The notes beneath the pieces were generated by a model. That model had not been told where the DNA came from and did not search any database. It saw nothing but the letters and a program-made list of their open reading frames with translations. A stretch of 64,000 nt of DNA, from contig NZ_QRDY01000005.1 in assembly GCF_003386205.1 (NCBI RefSeq), forward strand, positions 1 to 64,000, written 5' to 3'. The position numbers and the translations under genes are program-made. This DNA comes from Cohnella lupini (lineage in GTDB: Bacteria > Bacillota > Bacilli > Paenibacillales > Paenibacillaceae). Of this stretch, positions 9,022-17,515 are shown piece after piece; positions within the stretch are counted from its first letter, which is position 1; the number at the start of each line of letters is the position of its first letter.

Positions 9022-10137
9022 TTAAGCATCTTCGGAGCTACCATTGCCCATAGGATAACCCGTAACGCACCAATCTTCCCCGAAGTGCTGCATCGATACG
9101 CGGGTTAATCTTAACGCGGAAGACATGGCCTCCGGCCCCTTGAAGGCGAACGCGGAAGGCGAACCTTCCCCTCCGACGATCAGCGGAGCGTAGAAAAGCA
9201 TCAGCTTATCGACCAGTCCCGCTTCGAGCATCGCGCCGTTGAGCACGCCGCCGCCTTCCAGCAGAACGGAGCTTATTCCGTTTTCTCCAAGCCATTTCAT
9301 GGAACGGGCAAGATCGACGCGGGAAACGTCTCCGCTACGATACACTTCCGCTCCAAGCTCGATCAGCCGCTGGGCTTTGGCTTGTTCCGCTCTATCCGTC
9401 GTCAGTACGATCGTTCTGGCGGCTTCGTTCAACACTCGCGAGCTCTCCGGTATTCTCAACTTGGAGTCGACGACGATTCTAGTCGGGTGCAAGCCCGGAA
9501 CGCTAAGGCGCGTAGTCAGCTCCGGATCGTCCGCGATCACCGTGTCCACGCCAACCATAATGCCGGCGTTCCGATGACGAAGCGTGTGAACCGCTTCCCT
9601 CGCCTCGGCCCCGGTAATCCATCGGCTATGCCCGGCGTGCGTCGCGATTCGGCCGTCGAGCGATAATGCCGTCTTTAGAGTAATGAAGGGCATTCCGGTC
9701 ACGATATACTTTCGAAATGCTTCGTTCTGGTCGACCGCCTCGGCTTGAAGGATGCCGACTTCCACTTCGACGCCGGCATCCCGGAGTCGCTTGACGCCTT
9801 GCCCCGCCACTAGCGGGTTGGGATCCAACGCGGCGACGACGACGCGCGAAACGCCTTCGGCGATAAGCCGATCGCAGCATGGGGGAGTTTTGCCGAAATG
9901 ACTGCATGGCTCCAAAGTCACGTACGCTGTCGCGCCATTCGCTTGATCTCCAGCCATGTCGAGAGCAAGCACTTCCGCATGTCCTTCGCCTCGCTTAAGA
10001 TGCGCTCCCATGCCCACGATGCGTCCGTTATTCGCGACGACGCAACCCACTACCGGATTCACGCCGGTCTGTCCGGATGCGCCTTCCGCCAAATTCAAGG
10101 CTAGACGCATGTAAAATTCATCGTTCAATACCTCCAT
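9022..10137 (-). CDS. ribD: Bifunctional riboflavin deaminase/reductase RibD
   Basis: A 371-residue two-domain enzyme. The N-terminal deaminase (to ~145) carries the zinc motif GHAEVLAL and PCSHFGKTPPCCDRLI. The C-terminal reductase has KTALSLDGRIATHAGHSRWITG and a C-terminal LLEGGGVLNGAML loop. Together they convert the GTP cyclohydrolase product to 5-amino-6-ribitylamino-uracil phosphate. The start at 10137 follows GGAGGGAGGG. It is the first gene of the operon, after the FMN riboswitch and its terminator. Confidence 0.96.
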   Translation of the reverse strand: MEVLNDEFYMRLALNLAEGASGQTGVNPVVGCVVANNGRIVGMGAHLKRGEGHAEVLALDMAGDQANGATAYVTLEPCSHFGKTPPCCDRLIAEGVSRVVVAALDPNPLVAGQGVKRLRDAGVEVEVGILQAEAVDQNEAFRKYIVTGMPFITLKTALSLDGRIATHAGHSRWITGAEAREAVHTLRHRNAGIMVGVDTVIADDPELTTRLSVPGLHPTRIVVDSKLRIPESSRVLNEAARTIVLTTDRAEQAKAQRLIELGAEVYRSGDVSRVDLARSMKWLGENGISSVLLEGGGVLNGAMLEAGLVDKLMLFYAPLIVGGEGSPSAFAFKGPEAMSSALRLTRVSMQHFGEDWCVTGYPMGNGSSEDA

Positions 10138-10173
10138 GCGAACCCTCCCTCCGCCGGCGAATAATAACAGAAA

Positions 10174-10199
10174 ACCCCCGAGGAATGATCCTCGGGGGT
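10174..10199 (-). terminator. Riboswitch expression-platform terminator
   Basis: CCCCCGAGGA (10175-10184) and TCCTCGGGGG (10189-10198) form a perfect stem, followed on the minus strand by TTTTCTGTTATT. It lies between the FMN aptamer and ribD, where premature termination on FMN binding would shut off the operon. Confidence 0.85.
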
Positions 10200-10433
10200 G
10201 GTAGATGCACAGCGATAAACAGACCTTCAGGTCATGTCGGGCAAAGCAAACGAGAACAGAACCGTTGAACAAACACGATGCGACGCTCCGATCGGAGCAA
10301 CCCATCTTGTTGATACATGTTGAAACAGCCTGTCGAAACCGCAGGTTGTGAAAAAAAGAACAAACATTATCGATGTTTATCCCGTTATCGAACCTACGGC
10401 TAGCTTTGCTTGAATAGACACGATATGGTCGCT

Positions 10434-10628
10434 GCGCTTCCTTCTCCCATCCAGACTATAACTGTCGGTCCCGGATTTGCACCAGGTCCACCGCATCGCT
10501 CTCGCCGGTAATTCCGGAAGAAACGATGACGGGTCACGGACTGACGGCTGCAAGCTTCCAGCAGATCTCCCTGCGGTCGCCATGCTGCCGATCACCGTCG
10601 GTGGGGAATTACGCCCCGCCCCGAAGGT
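10434..10628 (-). ncRNA. FMN riboswitch (RFN element)
   Basis: On the minus strand the region begins with the RFN hallmark CCTTCGGGGCGGGG, then AATTCCCCACCGACGGT, and ends with AGTCTGGATGGGAGAAGGA. These are the conserved 5' and 3' helices and junctions of the FMN aptamer. It lies about 300 bases before ribD. Some ~230 bases separate it from the terminator hairpin. That leader contains two further short inverted repeats: GCTCCGATCGGAGC near 10288, and ACAGCCTG/CAGGTTGT near 10325-10350, which could form the antiterminator. Confidence 0.95.
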
Positions 10629-10725
10629 AGCAACTTAATGAAAAAAAGTGTACCATCTCGATTAATAAATTGCAAGCTAATTGCAAGCTGTCAGCTTGGA
10701 ATTAAATCAAGCGGAATAGAAAAAA

Positions 10726-10757
10726 CCGCAATCGCGGCAGAAAAGTTGCGATTGCGG
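10726..10757 (-). terminator. ppiB terminator
   Basis: CCGCAATCGC and GCGATTGCGG form a ten-pair stem followed on the minus strand by TTTTTTC. It lies 30 bases after the ppiB stop. Confidence 0.9.
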
Positions 10758-10787
10758 AGTTTTAAGACAAGCTATCGATAACGCTTA

Positions 10788-11213
10788 TTAGCTTACGCGA
10801 ATAGATTCCATCTTTTCTTGTCCTTTCAGCGAATCCACGTGCTCCATGCCGGACGATACTTTGCCGAAGACGGTGTGAACGCCGTCGAGATGCGGTTGCG
10901 GGTTATAAGCGATATAGAACTGGCTGCCGCCAGTGTTCGGCCCGCGATGCGCCATTGCCAGGCTTCCGCGCTCGTGCTTATTTTTGTTGTGCTCGCAATT
11001 GATGGAATAACCCGGACCGCCGGTTCCGTTGCCGTTAGGGCAACCTCCTTGCGCTACGAATCCCGGAATTACGCGATGGAACGGAATTCCGTCGTAGAAG
11101 CCCTCGTTCGCTAACTTCTCGAAGTTGGCGACCGTGTTAGGCGCATCCTCGTTGAATAATTCGATCTCGATTTCGTTGCCATCGGCAAGTTTAATTACGG
11201 CTTGTTTAGACAT
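10788..11213 (-). CDS. ppiB: Peptidyl-prolyl cis-trans isomerase B (cyclophilin)
   Basis: A 141-residue cytosolic cyclophilin that speeds proline isomerisation during protein folding. The active-site segments [34 protein letters not shown] and [11 protein letters not shown] are all intact. There is no signal peptide. The start follows AAGGAGGATAATATA. It forms a single-gene unit between lysA and the rib leader, as in Bacillus. Confidence 0.95.
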   Translation of the reverse strand: MSKQAVIKLADGNEIEIELFNEDAPNTVANFEKLANEGFYDGIPFHRVIPGFVAQGGCPNGNGTGGPGYSINCEHNKNKHERGSLAMAHRGPNTGGSQFYIAYNPQPHLDGVHTVFGKVSSGMEHVDSLKGQEKMESIRVS

Positions 11214-11292
11214 TATATTATCCTCCTTAAATCATATCGCCTTATTGTACAACAATTCATAACAAACCAAAACAAGTCTATCACGTAAAAAA

Positions 11293-11319
11293 GCGGGCGC
11301 CGAATATCCGGCGCCCCGC
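11293..11319 (-). terminator. lysA terminator
   Basis: A GC-rich stem (GCGGGCGCCG with CGGCGCCCCGC) is followed on the minus strand by TTTTTTACG, 60 bases after the lysA stop. Confidence 0.9.
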
Positions 11320-11376
11320 ACATAAAGGCACCATGCCCATAACTTGCGACATGATGCCCTTAATTTCAGCTTCGGT

Positions 11377-12708
11377 TTACTTGGAAACCGCCTGCTTCTG
11401 CAAGCGTTGAGGAATGATGTCGTTGCCGACGATGTTGTGATAGGTTTCGCGGGCGACGACGAGATCCGCTTTGCCGTCTTTCACGAACACGACCGCCGGA
11501 CGGCGAATCCGGTTGTAATTGCTCGCCATCGCGTAGTTGTAAGCGCCCGTGCAGAATACCGCAAGCAGATCGCCCGATTGAACGGTCGGCAGCTTCAGAT
11601 CCCAGATCAGCATATCTCCGCTTTCGCAGCATTTACCGGCTACGGATACAAGTTCGTCAAGCGTATCGTTCGCGCGATTCGCAAGAACCGCTTCGTATTT
11701 GGACTCATACAACGCCGGGCGCGGGTTATCGGTCATTCCGCCGTCGACCGCGATATACTTGCGGACGCCGGGGATGTCTTTGCTTGTCCCAACCGTATAT
11801 AGGGTCGTTCCGGCGTCGCCGATAATGCTTCGGCCCGGCTCGATCCATACTTCCGGCAACGCGAAGTTCGCTTGCTCGCATGTCGTGCGAACGGCATCGG
11901 CGATCGCTTGCACGTATACGCTAACCGGAAGCGGCTGGTCGCCCTCCACGTAACGGATGCCGAAGCCTCCGCCCAAGTTCAGAACGGTGAAAGTGTGGTT
12001 TAGACGGTCGCGAATTTCCACGGCGAACGCGGCAACCTTCTCGACCGCCATCCGGAAGCCTTCGACTTCGAATATTTGCGAGCCGATGTGGGAGTGAACG
12101 CCCAATACTTTAAGATTCGGCAATCCGAGCGCGGTTTCGATCGCTTTGAAAGCCGTACCGTTGCCTAGGTCGAAGCCGAACTTAGAATCCTGCTGACCGG
12201 TCGAGATGTAATCGTGCGTATGCGCTTCGACGCCCGGAGTAATACGAAGCAATACGTTGACGCGTTTGCCTTTGTCCGCGGCCAAAGCGTTCAGAAGCTG
12301 CAATTCGTTGAAGTTATCGACTACGAAACATCCGATTCCCGCATCCAACGCCATGACGATTTCTTCCGGCGTTTTGTTGTTTCCGTGGAAGTGGATGCGC
12401 TCGGCCGGAAATCCGGCTTGCAGAGCCGTGTATAATTCTCCGTCGGACACGACGTCAAGGCTCATTCCCTCTTCTTCCGCAACGCGGCACATGGCCATGA
12501 CGCAAAAAGCTTTGGAAGCGTAGGCGACCTGATGGCGAAGTCCCGTAGCACGGAAAGCGTCCATGAATTCCCTTGCGCGTTGGCGAACGAGCGCCTCGTC
12601 CACGATGTATAAAGGCGTTCCGAACTCTTGCGCCAAGTCCGTGACGTCGCAGCCGCCGATCTCTAGATGACCTTTGCTGTTGATTTTGCTAGTTCCATGC
12701 AAGAACAT
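11377..12708 (-). CDS. lysA: Diaminopimelate decarboxylase
   Basis: A 443-residue PLP enzyme (Orn/DAP/Arg decarboxylase family 2) making L-lysine from meso-diaminopimelate. The PLP lysine lies in VAYASKAFCV, the glycine loop is LNLGGGFGIRY, and the EPGRSIIGDAG and CESGDM (active-site Cys) motifs are present. The ATG at 12708 has AAGGGG nine bases upstream; an ATG 13 codons earlier has none. It follows spoVAF, as in B. subtilis, but a ~140-base gap suggests it may have its own promoter. Confidence 0.95.
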   Translation of the reverse strand: MFLHGTSKINSKGHLEIGGCDVTDLAQEFGTPLYIVDEALVRQRAREFMDAFRATGLRHQVAYASKAFCVMAMCRVAEEEGMSLDVVSDGELYTALQAGFPAERIHFHGNNKTPEEIVMALDAGIGCFVVDNFNELQLLNALAADKGKRVNVLLRITPGVEAHTHDYISTGQQDSKFGFDLGNGTAFKAIETALGLPNLKVLGVHSHIGSQIFEVEGFRMAVEKVAAFAVEIRDRLNHTFTVLNLGGGFGIRYVEGDQPLPVSVYVQAIADAVRTTCEQANFALPEVWIEPGRSIIGDAGTTLYTVGTSKDIPGVRKYIAVDGGMTDNPRPALYESKYEAVLANRANDTLDELVSVAGKCCESGDMLIWDLKLPTVQSGDLLAVFCTGAYNYAMASNYNRIRRPAVVFVKDGKADLVVARETYHNIVGNDIIPQRLQKQAVSK

Positions 12709-12849
12709 GTCTAATTCCCCTTTGGCGATAATTCCGGAAGCGGCCATCCTGTCGACCCTTGACCGGTAGTTGCACTATTTAACCTGAGTATAGCGGAAAA
12801 TAGCTTCCGGGGATATGGAGGAATTGCCACATCATTTGCATTTTTAACT

Positions 12850-14541
12850 TTACGCCGGCTGCTTCCGGTTTTTCTTCGTCCGGTATATGGACAAGCGCTT
12901 CTTGTTGTAGGAAAGAGGTTGTCTGAACAGGATATCCCTGAACGCCGCGGCGTTAAAGGGAAGGAACGGCCACAAATACGGCGTGTTGAATGATCTCTCG
13001 AGTGAAAGGAACAGGAACATGAACGTCGTGCCGATCACGAACCCGATCTCGTGGAAGAAGAACACGGCCAGTAACAGGCCGAGCCTGACGATTCGGTTCG
13101 CCAAGCCCAATTCGTAGCTCGGCGTCGCGAACATCCCTATCGCGGATACGGCCATGTAGAGGATAACCTCATTGATGAACAGACCCGTCTTCACCGCAAT
13201 ATCGCCAATCAATATAGCCGACAATAAAGTCATAGCCGTAACCAACGGCGCCGGCGTATGAACGGCAGCGAGCCTAAGCAAATCCACGCCGATTTCCGCG
13301 ATAAGAAATTGGAGGATGAGCGGGATTTGGCCCACTTCGTGGGCACCTACGAACCAAAGCCACTCCGGACGAAGCGTTTGCCTTTCATTGAACAAGTACC
13401 AGAGCGGCATAAGAAACAACGAAGCCGTCATCCCTAAATATCTGACCCAACGCATATAAGTCCCCATGAAAGGATTCTGGCGATTTTCCTCGGCATGCTG
13501 AACAAGATCGAAGTAAGTGGTCGGCAGCAATATAGCGCTTGGAGAGGTGTCCACGATGACAGTAACGCTGCCGTCCAACAGCTGAGCGGCCACCACGTCC
13601 GGTCTTTCCGTGTATCTCACGAGCGGAAACGGACTCCAGCCGCTCTTCACGGTCATCTCCTCCAGTTGTTTGTCCGCTAGCGGGATCCCGTCGATGTCAA
13701 TAGCCTTGATCTTGTCGCGAATAGATTCGACGAGTTCCTTGTTCGCGATATCGTCTATGTATCCGATACACACGTCAGTCTGCGTGCGTCTGCCTACTCT
13801 CATGATCTCGAAGCGGAGATTCGGGTCGCGCAGCCTTCGGCGGATAAGCGCCACATTAACGAGCAGCGTCTCCGTGAAGCCGTCCTGGCTGCCGCGAACG
13901 ACCTTCTCCAGCGATGGCTGTTCCGGATTCCGGGAGGGATAAGCCTTTGCGTCGATCAATAACGCGGCAGGCTCTCCGTCCACGTAAAAGGCCGTGTTGC
14001 CCATGAGAACTTCGTCGATCATCTGAGGGAACGAAGTCGTTTTCTTGATCTGTACGGCGGGCATGTAACATTCGAGGAAAGTGTGCATCGCATCGTGATC
14101 CATGCTGCTTTCGGGCTCAAGATAGGTAAGTCGCTTGATAATCTCCGTGAGCGACGCGTCTTTCGCGAAGACGCTAAGGAATAAGAACGCGGCGCGCTTG
14201 CCGCCGAAAGTCATCTCCCGCACTTGCACCTCGAAGCTCTTCTCAAACCCGATCGTTTCCTTCAGCAGCTCTTTCCAATCCTTCATGCTGTCCGGAATGC
14301 GTCGCTGAGACTTGCGCGCTTGCTCCGAGGAAGAGGGACTGATCTCATTGGGCCCGGCTTGGCGACCGTCTTTTCCCTGCTCGCTTTGCCGCCCTTGACG
14401 AGCTCCCGGATCACCGCCATCATGCTTATCGGAGCCTCTATCCTGCTCCTCCATATCCTCTTTTTCCCGCATATGCCCGTAACCGTTATTAGCGTCGGCA
14501 TGATCCAAATCCATACTGCCGTGTTCGGTCGTTTCCATCAT
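12850..14541 (-). CDS. spoVAF: Stage V sporulation protein AF (GerA-family membrane protein)
   Basis: A 563-residue protein of the GerA spore-receptor A-subunit family. The N-terminal ~95 residues are very hydrophilic and low in complexity. A soluble GerA domain follows (residues ~100-370, including VRVGRRTQTDVCIGYIDDIAN), then five or six membrane segments. In Bacillus SpoVAF works with FigP in an ion channel that amplifies germination. The start at 14541 has AAGGAGCG seven bases upstream. It follows spoVAB by only 11 bases; the family-typical neighbours spoVAC, AD and AE are absent. Confidence 0.9.
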   Translation of the reverse strand: MMETTEHGSMDLDHADANNGYGHMREKEDMEEQDRGSDKHDGGDPGARQGRQSEQGKDGRQAGPNEISPSSSEQARKSQRRIPDSMKDWKELLKETIGFEKSFEVQVREMTFGGKRAAFLFLSVFAKDASLTEIIKRLTYLEPESSMDHDAMHTFLECYMPAVQIKKTTSFPQMIDEVLMGNTAFYVDGEPAALLIDAKAYPSRNPEQPSLEKVVRGSQDGFTETLLVNVALIRRRLRDPNLRFEIMRVGRRTQTDVCIGYIDDIANKELVESIRDKIKAIDIDGIPLADKQLEEMTVKSGWSPFPLVRYTERPDVVAAQLLDGSVTVIVDTSPSAILLPTTYFDLVQHAEENRQNPFMGTYMRWVRYLGMTASLFLMPLWYLFNERQTLRPEWLWFVGAHEVGQIPLILQFLIAEIGVDLLRLAAVHTPAPLVTAMTLLSAILIGDIAVKTGLFINEVILYMAVSAIGMFATPSYELGLANRIVRLGLLLAVFFFHEIGFVIGTTFMFLFLSLERSFNTPYLWPFLPFNAAAFRDILFRQPLSYNKKRLSIYRTKKNRKQPA

Positions 14542-14552
14542 CGTCACGCTCC

Positions 14553-14978
14553 TTAAGGATGCAGCCATAACCAATCGACTACGGAACCCGTTACTTTACC
14601 GAGTACCATCGCCATTAGCAACGACAATATAAAAGGCTTAAGCTTAAATCTTCTGGTAATGATCGGAATGACGTTTAGCACCTCGGTTAGCGCGGCCGCG
14701 AACATCCCCACGAACAAGCCTTGGAATATGGCCGGAATCAGTAATAGACCTGCGGGGAATGCATACGTCCAATCGAACAGATCCGCGCAGCTCCAATATA
14801 ACGCGCCTAACAAAATGCCCGATTCGAACACGGCGGATCGTCGGTATGCTCTTGTAATTTGTACCAGCCGAGGAATAAGATCCAACACGATCAACAAGGC
14901 GACGAAGGCGCTCCCGACCGCGAAGCCCCCGGCTAATCCGATGACGCCGAGCATAATGCCCTGCCCGAGTTCAGCCAC
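14553..14978 (-). CDS. spoVAB: Stage V sporulation protein AB
   Basis: A 141-residue hydrophobic protein with about four membrane segments and the conserved GLAGGFAVGSAFVALL start and FVGMFAAALTEVLNV core. In B. subtilis SpoVAA and SpoVAB belong to the SpoVA system, which handles dipicolinic acid and calcium in the spore inner membrane. The start overlaps the spoVAA stop by eight bases, so it is translationally coupled to that gene. Confidence 0.88.
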   Translation of the reverse strand: MAELGQGIMLGVIGLAGGFAVGSAFVALLIVLDLIPRLVQITRAYRRSAVFESGILLGALYWSCADLFDWTYAFPAGLLLIPAIFQGLFVGMFAAALTEVLNVIPIITRRFKLKPFILSLLMAMVLGKVTGSVVDWLWLHP

Positions 14979-15621
14979 CGTCGTTACCCGCCTGGTCCTC
15001 GTGTTTTTTCCGGTATTCTTCCGTAATGACGTAATGGTTCACGTTTTCCTGGTACATGAACATTTCCACCTCGAGGGGATTTGGCTCGTCGTTAAGCCGC
15101 TTGCGCAGCAAACGGTTAAAAAAAAGCAGCATTCCCATGCCGACGCCTATCGAGTAAGGGATTTGAAAGAGCCACGGATGCGAGCCCGTACGACCGGTTA
15201 CCAGTTGCGTGATCCGATGCTGCACGGCCGGCATGTTGACGTCGGCGTGGAAATTCATCATCGCCATCCCCGAGCCGAAGAAAAGCAGCAACCAGGCGAG
15301 TACAAGGATGACGATCCGCGGCTTCACTTCGCCCGCGGGCGAAATTTCCAGAAGGACGTGAGGTTCCCCGAACGTCTCGATAATCATCCCGGGTTCCGCT
15401 TCCCGAATGGCCTTGACGACCTGGAGCATGTCTATCAACAACAGATTTCCGTCCTTCTCGTTGATCAGATGGAGCGGCAGCCGCTTCAGTCGTTGCTGAA
15501 GATGATTTTCCGTCACCAACCTCGCTACGTCGCCAAGCGTGACGACGGACTTGGGGCGAACGACGGCTCTGCGGCGCATCCGCACGTACACGACTTTAGA
15601 CTCCGCGTTCGAGAGCTCCAC
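14971..15621 (-). CDS. spoVAA: Stage V sporulation protein AA
   Basis: A 216-residue SpoVAA. The soluble N-terminal ~105 residues (VYVRMRRRAVVRPKSVVTLG) are followed by two membrane helices (IVILVLAWLLLFFGSGMAMM and GVGMGMLLFF). In B. subtilis it acts in the forespore inner membrane with the other SpoVA proteins. The GTG start has AAGGAGGGAGG upstream. It begins a three-gene unit spoVAA-spoVAB-spoVAF that is cut off from sigF by a strong terminator. Confidence 0.9.
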   Translation of the reverse strand: MELSNAESKVVYVRMRRRAVVRPKSVVTLGDVARLVTENHLQQRLKRLPLHLINEKDGNLLLIDMLQVVKAIREAEPGMIIETFGEPHVLLEISPAGEVKPRIVILVLAWLLLFFGSGMAMMNFHADVNMPAVQHRITQLVTGRTGSHPWLFQIPYSIGVGMGMLLFFNRLLRKRLNDEPNPLEVEMFMYQENVNHYVITEEYRKKHEDQAGNDGG

Positions 15622-15652
15622 CAGTTCCTCCCTCCTTTGGCTGCATTCGGCT

Positions 15653-15680
15653 TAGTATGAGATTTAATCGTCCGATATAG
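15653..15680 (-). promoter_or_regulatory. Candidate sigma-G-type promoter for spoVAA
   Basis: Minus-strand CTATA, 16 bases, then CATACTA. The -10 fits the forespore sigma-G pattern CATnnTA exactly and the -35 fits four of five positions. spoVA is sigma-G controlled in Bacillus, and the sigF terminator just upstream makes a separate promoter necessary. Confidence 0.5.
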
Positions 15681-15696
15681 TCGGATAATAAGTAAA

Positions 15697-15731
15697 AAGG
15701 CATGCTTCTCGTCGATCGAGAAGCATGCCTT
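15697..15731 (-). terminator. sigF terminator
   Basis: A perfect 15-pair stem (AAGGCATGCTTCTCG with CGAGAAGCATGCCTT) is followed on the minus strand by TTTTTACTTATT, 14 bases after the sigF stop. Confidence 0.92.
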
Positions 15732-15744
15732 ATCGCGATTCCGT

Positions 15745-16503
15745 TTATTGGGCGATCTGGTCTTTAATGTTCTGCAGGATCTTTTTCTCCAAACGGCTGA
15801 CTTGCACCTGTGAAATGCCGAGCCTTCCCGCGACTTCAGATTGCGTCTGGTCGCGGAAGTAGCGAAGGTACACAATAAGGCGCTCCCGGTCGTTCAAGGC
15901 CTGAATCGCTTCAGTCAAAGCAAGCTTGTCGAACCAGCGCTCTTGCGATTCGTCGGCGATCTGATCCATTAGCGTTATCGGATCCCCGTCATTCTCGAAT
16001 ACCGTTTCGTGTATGGACGCCGGCGGTTTATTCGCCTCTTGGGCGAAGACGATCTCCTCCGGGGTGACGCCGATTTCTTCAGCGACCTCGCTGATCGTAG
16101 GCGCGCGCCCGTTTCTCTTCGATAGCTCGTCTTTGACCTTGCGAACCCGGTTGGCCATTTCCTTGAGCGAACGGCTGACTTTGAGCGTACCGTCGTCTCT
16201 CAGGAATCTTTGAATTTCTCCGATGATCATCGGAACCGCATAGGTGGAAAACTTAACGTCATAAGAAAGGTCGAATTTATCGACCGACTTGAGCAATCCG
16301 ATACAGCCGATTTGAAACAGGTCGTCGCTATCGTAACCTCTATTAGAAAACCGCTGAACGACCGACCAAACTAGACGGATATTGCTATTCACGAGCGTAT
16401 CCCGCGCGGTCGTATCTCCGGATTGACTAAGCGCGATAAGGCGCTTCACTTCACTGTCATCCAAGTATGCCGGCGGAGACGAACGTTTCCATTCTGAGTC
16501 CAT
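15745..16503 (-). CDS. sigF: RNA polymerase sporulation sigma factor F
   Basis: A 252-residue sigma-70 factor that directs forespore-specific transcription. Region 2 is seen in NIRLVWSVVQRFSNRGYDSDDLFQIGCIGLLKSVDKFD and STYAVPMIIGEIQRFLRDD; region 4 ends with the helix-turn-helix QTQSEVAGRLGISQVQVSR. The length is typical for SigF. It follows spoIIAB closely in the classical spoIIA operon, where SpoIIAB holds SigF inactive until SpoIIAA releases it. Confidence 0.97.
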   Translation of the reverse strand: MDSEWKRSSPPAYLDDSEVKRLIALSQSGDTTARDTLVNSNIRLVWSVVQRFSNRGYDSDDLFQIGCIGLLKSVDKFDLSYDVKFSTYAVPMIIGEIQRFLRDDGTLKVSRSLKEMANRVRKVKDELSKRNGRAPTISEVAEEIGVTPEEIVFAQEANKPPASIHETVFENDGDPITLMDQIADESQERWFDKLALTEAIQALNDRERLIVYLRYFRDQTQSEVAGRLGISQVQVSRLEKKILQNIKDQIAQ

Positions 16504-16528
16504 GCCTCCAACCCCTGCCGCACGGTTA

Positions 16529-16975
16529 TTAATTAAACAGCGCTTTTTTCGATTCGATCCGTTTTTTCATCCTAAGGGACGTTCCGCTTTTCTCCGAGCT
16601 TACGACGTCGAATTCGTCCATGAAATTTTCCATGATCGTGAAACCCATGCCCGAGCGTTCCAACTCCGGCCGCGAAGTAAACAAGGGCTGGCGCGCAAGC
16701 TCCAGATCCTCGATGCCTTTCCCCTGGTCGCCAATGGATATGAGCACCGTATCGCCGTCAATCTCCGCTTCTACGGTGACAATGCCCTCGACGCTCCCGT
16801 TATAGCCGTGAATAATCGCGTTCGTAACCGCTTCGGATACGACCGTCTTGATCTCGTCCAATTGCTCCATCGTCGGATCCAGTTGACTGACGAATGCGGC
16901 GACGGCAATTCTAGCAAAAGCTTCATTCTCGGAACGGCTGGCGAAAGACAGCTTCATATGATTGTGCCCGCTCAT
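16529..16975 (-). CDS. spoIIAB: Anti-sigma F factor / protein kinase
   Basis: A 148-residue GHKL-fold serine kinase that binds SigF and phosphorylates SpoIIAA. The N box ([20 protein letters not shown]) and the G1 box ([14 protein letters not shown]) are intact, with the G2-like RSGMGFTIM motif after them. The ATG overlaps the spoIIAA stop codon (ATGA), which is the conserved coupling that keeps the two proteins in balance. Confidence 0.97.
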   Translation of the reverse strand: MSGHNHMKLSFASRSENEAFARIAVAAFVSQLDPTMEQLDEIKTVVSEAVTNAIIHGYNGSVEGIVTVEAEIDGDTVLISIGDQGKGIEDLELARQPLFTSRPELERSGMGFTIMENFMDEFDVVSSEKSGTSLRMKKRIESKKALFN

Positions 16976-17325
16976 GATACGACCTCCAGACTGGCAACTG
17001 CCGAACGTTCGGTGTCGTAGAAAGATAGAATCTTGAACAACCCGGACAATTCGAACAATCGTTTCACACTAGCCTGCGTGTCGCAGACGACCATTTTGCC
17101 TCCTCGGCTTTTGACGAGCTTGTAACGCCCAAGAATGACGCCAAGACCCGAGCTGTCCATGAAGATCAGGTCCTTTAAACTCAGCACGACATGGTCGCAC
17201 CTGCCTCTTAAAATCGCATCCTCCATCTTAAACCGGACGATGTCCGCCGTGTGGTGATCCAATTCTCCTCTCAGACGGACAATCAATACATTGCGGTGCT
17301 GCTCCAGCTCGACCTGTAAGCTCAT
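16972..17325 (-). CDS. spoIIAA: Anti-anti-sigma factor
   Basis: A 117-residue STAS-domain protein. Dephosphorylated SpoIIAA displaces SigF from SpoIIAB. The phosphoacceptor lies in [14 protein letters not shown] (around Ser58). The ATG at 17325 yields the family-typical MSLQV start and has AAGGGG eight bases upstream; an ATG two codons earlier is too close to that site. It is the first gene of the spoIIAA-spoIIAB-sigF unit, 190 bases after dacF, with its own promoter. Confidence 0.95.
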   Translation of the reverse strand: MSLQVELEQHRNVLIVRLRGELDHHTADIVRFKMEDAILRGRCDHVVLSLKDLIFMDSSGLGVILGRYKLVKSRGGKMVVCDTQASVKRLFELSGLFKILSFYDTERSAVASLEVVS

Positions 17326-17394
17326 GCCCATTTCCCCTTCCCCTAAGTACGCGGCGCAGCCACTCGCCATCGCCAGTAAGCTGCATCGTCACCA

Positions 17395-17422
17395 ATTCTA
17401 CGGATGGCTCTCCCATTCCTGC
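17395..17422 (-). promoter_or_regulatory. Sigma-H-type promoter of the spoIIA operon
   Basis: Minus strand: GCAGGAATG, a 12-base spacer, then GTAGAAT. This fits the sigma-H consensus RnAGGAwww-N12/14-RnnGAAT almost perfectly. It lies about 65 bases before the spoIIAA start. The B. subtilis spoIIA operon is transcribed by sigma-H at the start of sporulation. Confidence 0.75.
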
Positions 17423-17515
17423 CCCCCGACAAAACTAGAAGTAACGTCGCTTTTTTCGACATAACACGGCAAAGAGGCGGTGACGCAAAGCCCGTCAAAC
17501 CGCCCTTTATCGCCA

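Noticed and set aside
10138..10305. N-terminal extension of ribD or upstream peptide
   Set aside because: The frame is open for 56 codons upstream but runs through the riboswitch terminator hairpin and has no ribosome site; the start at 10137 has a strong one.
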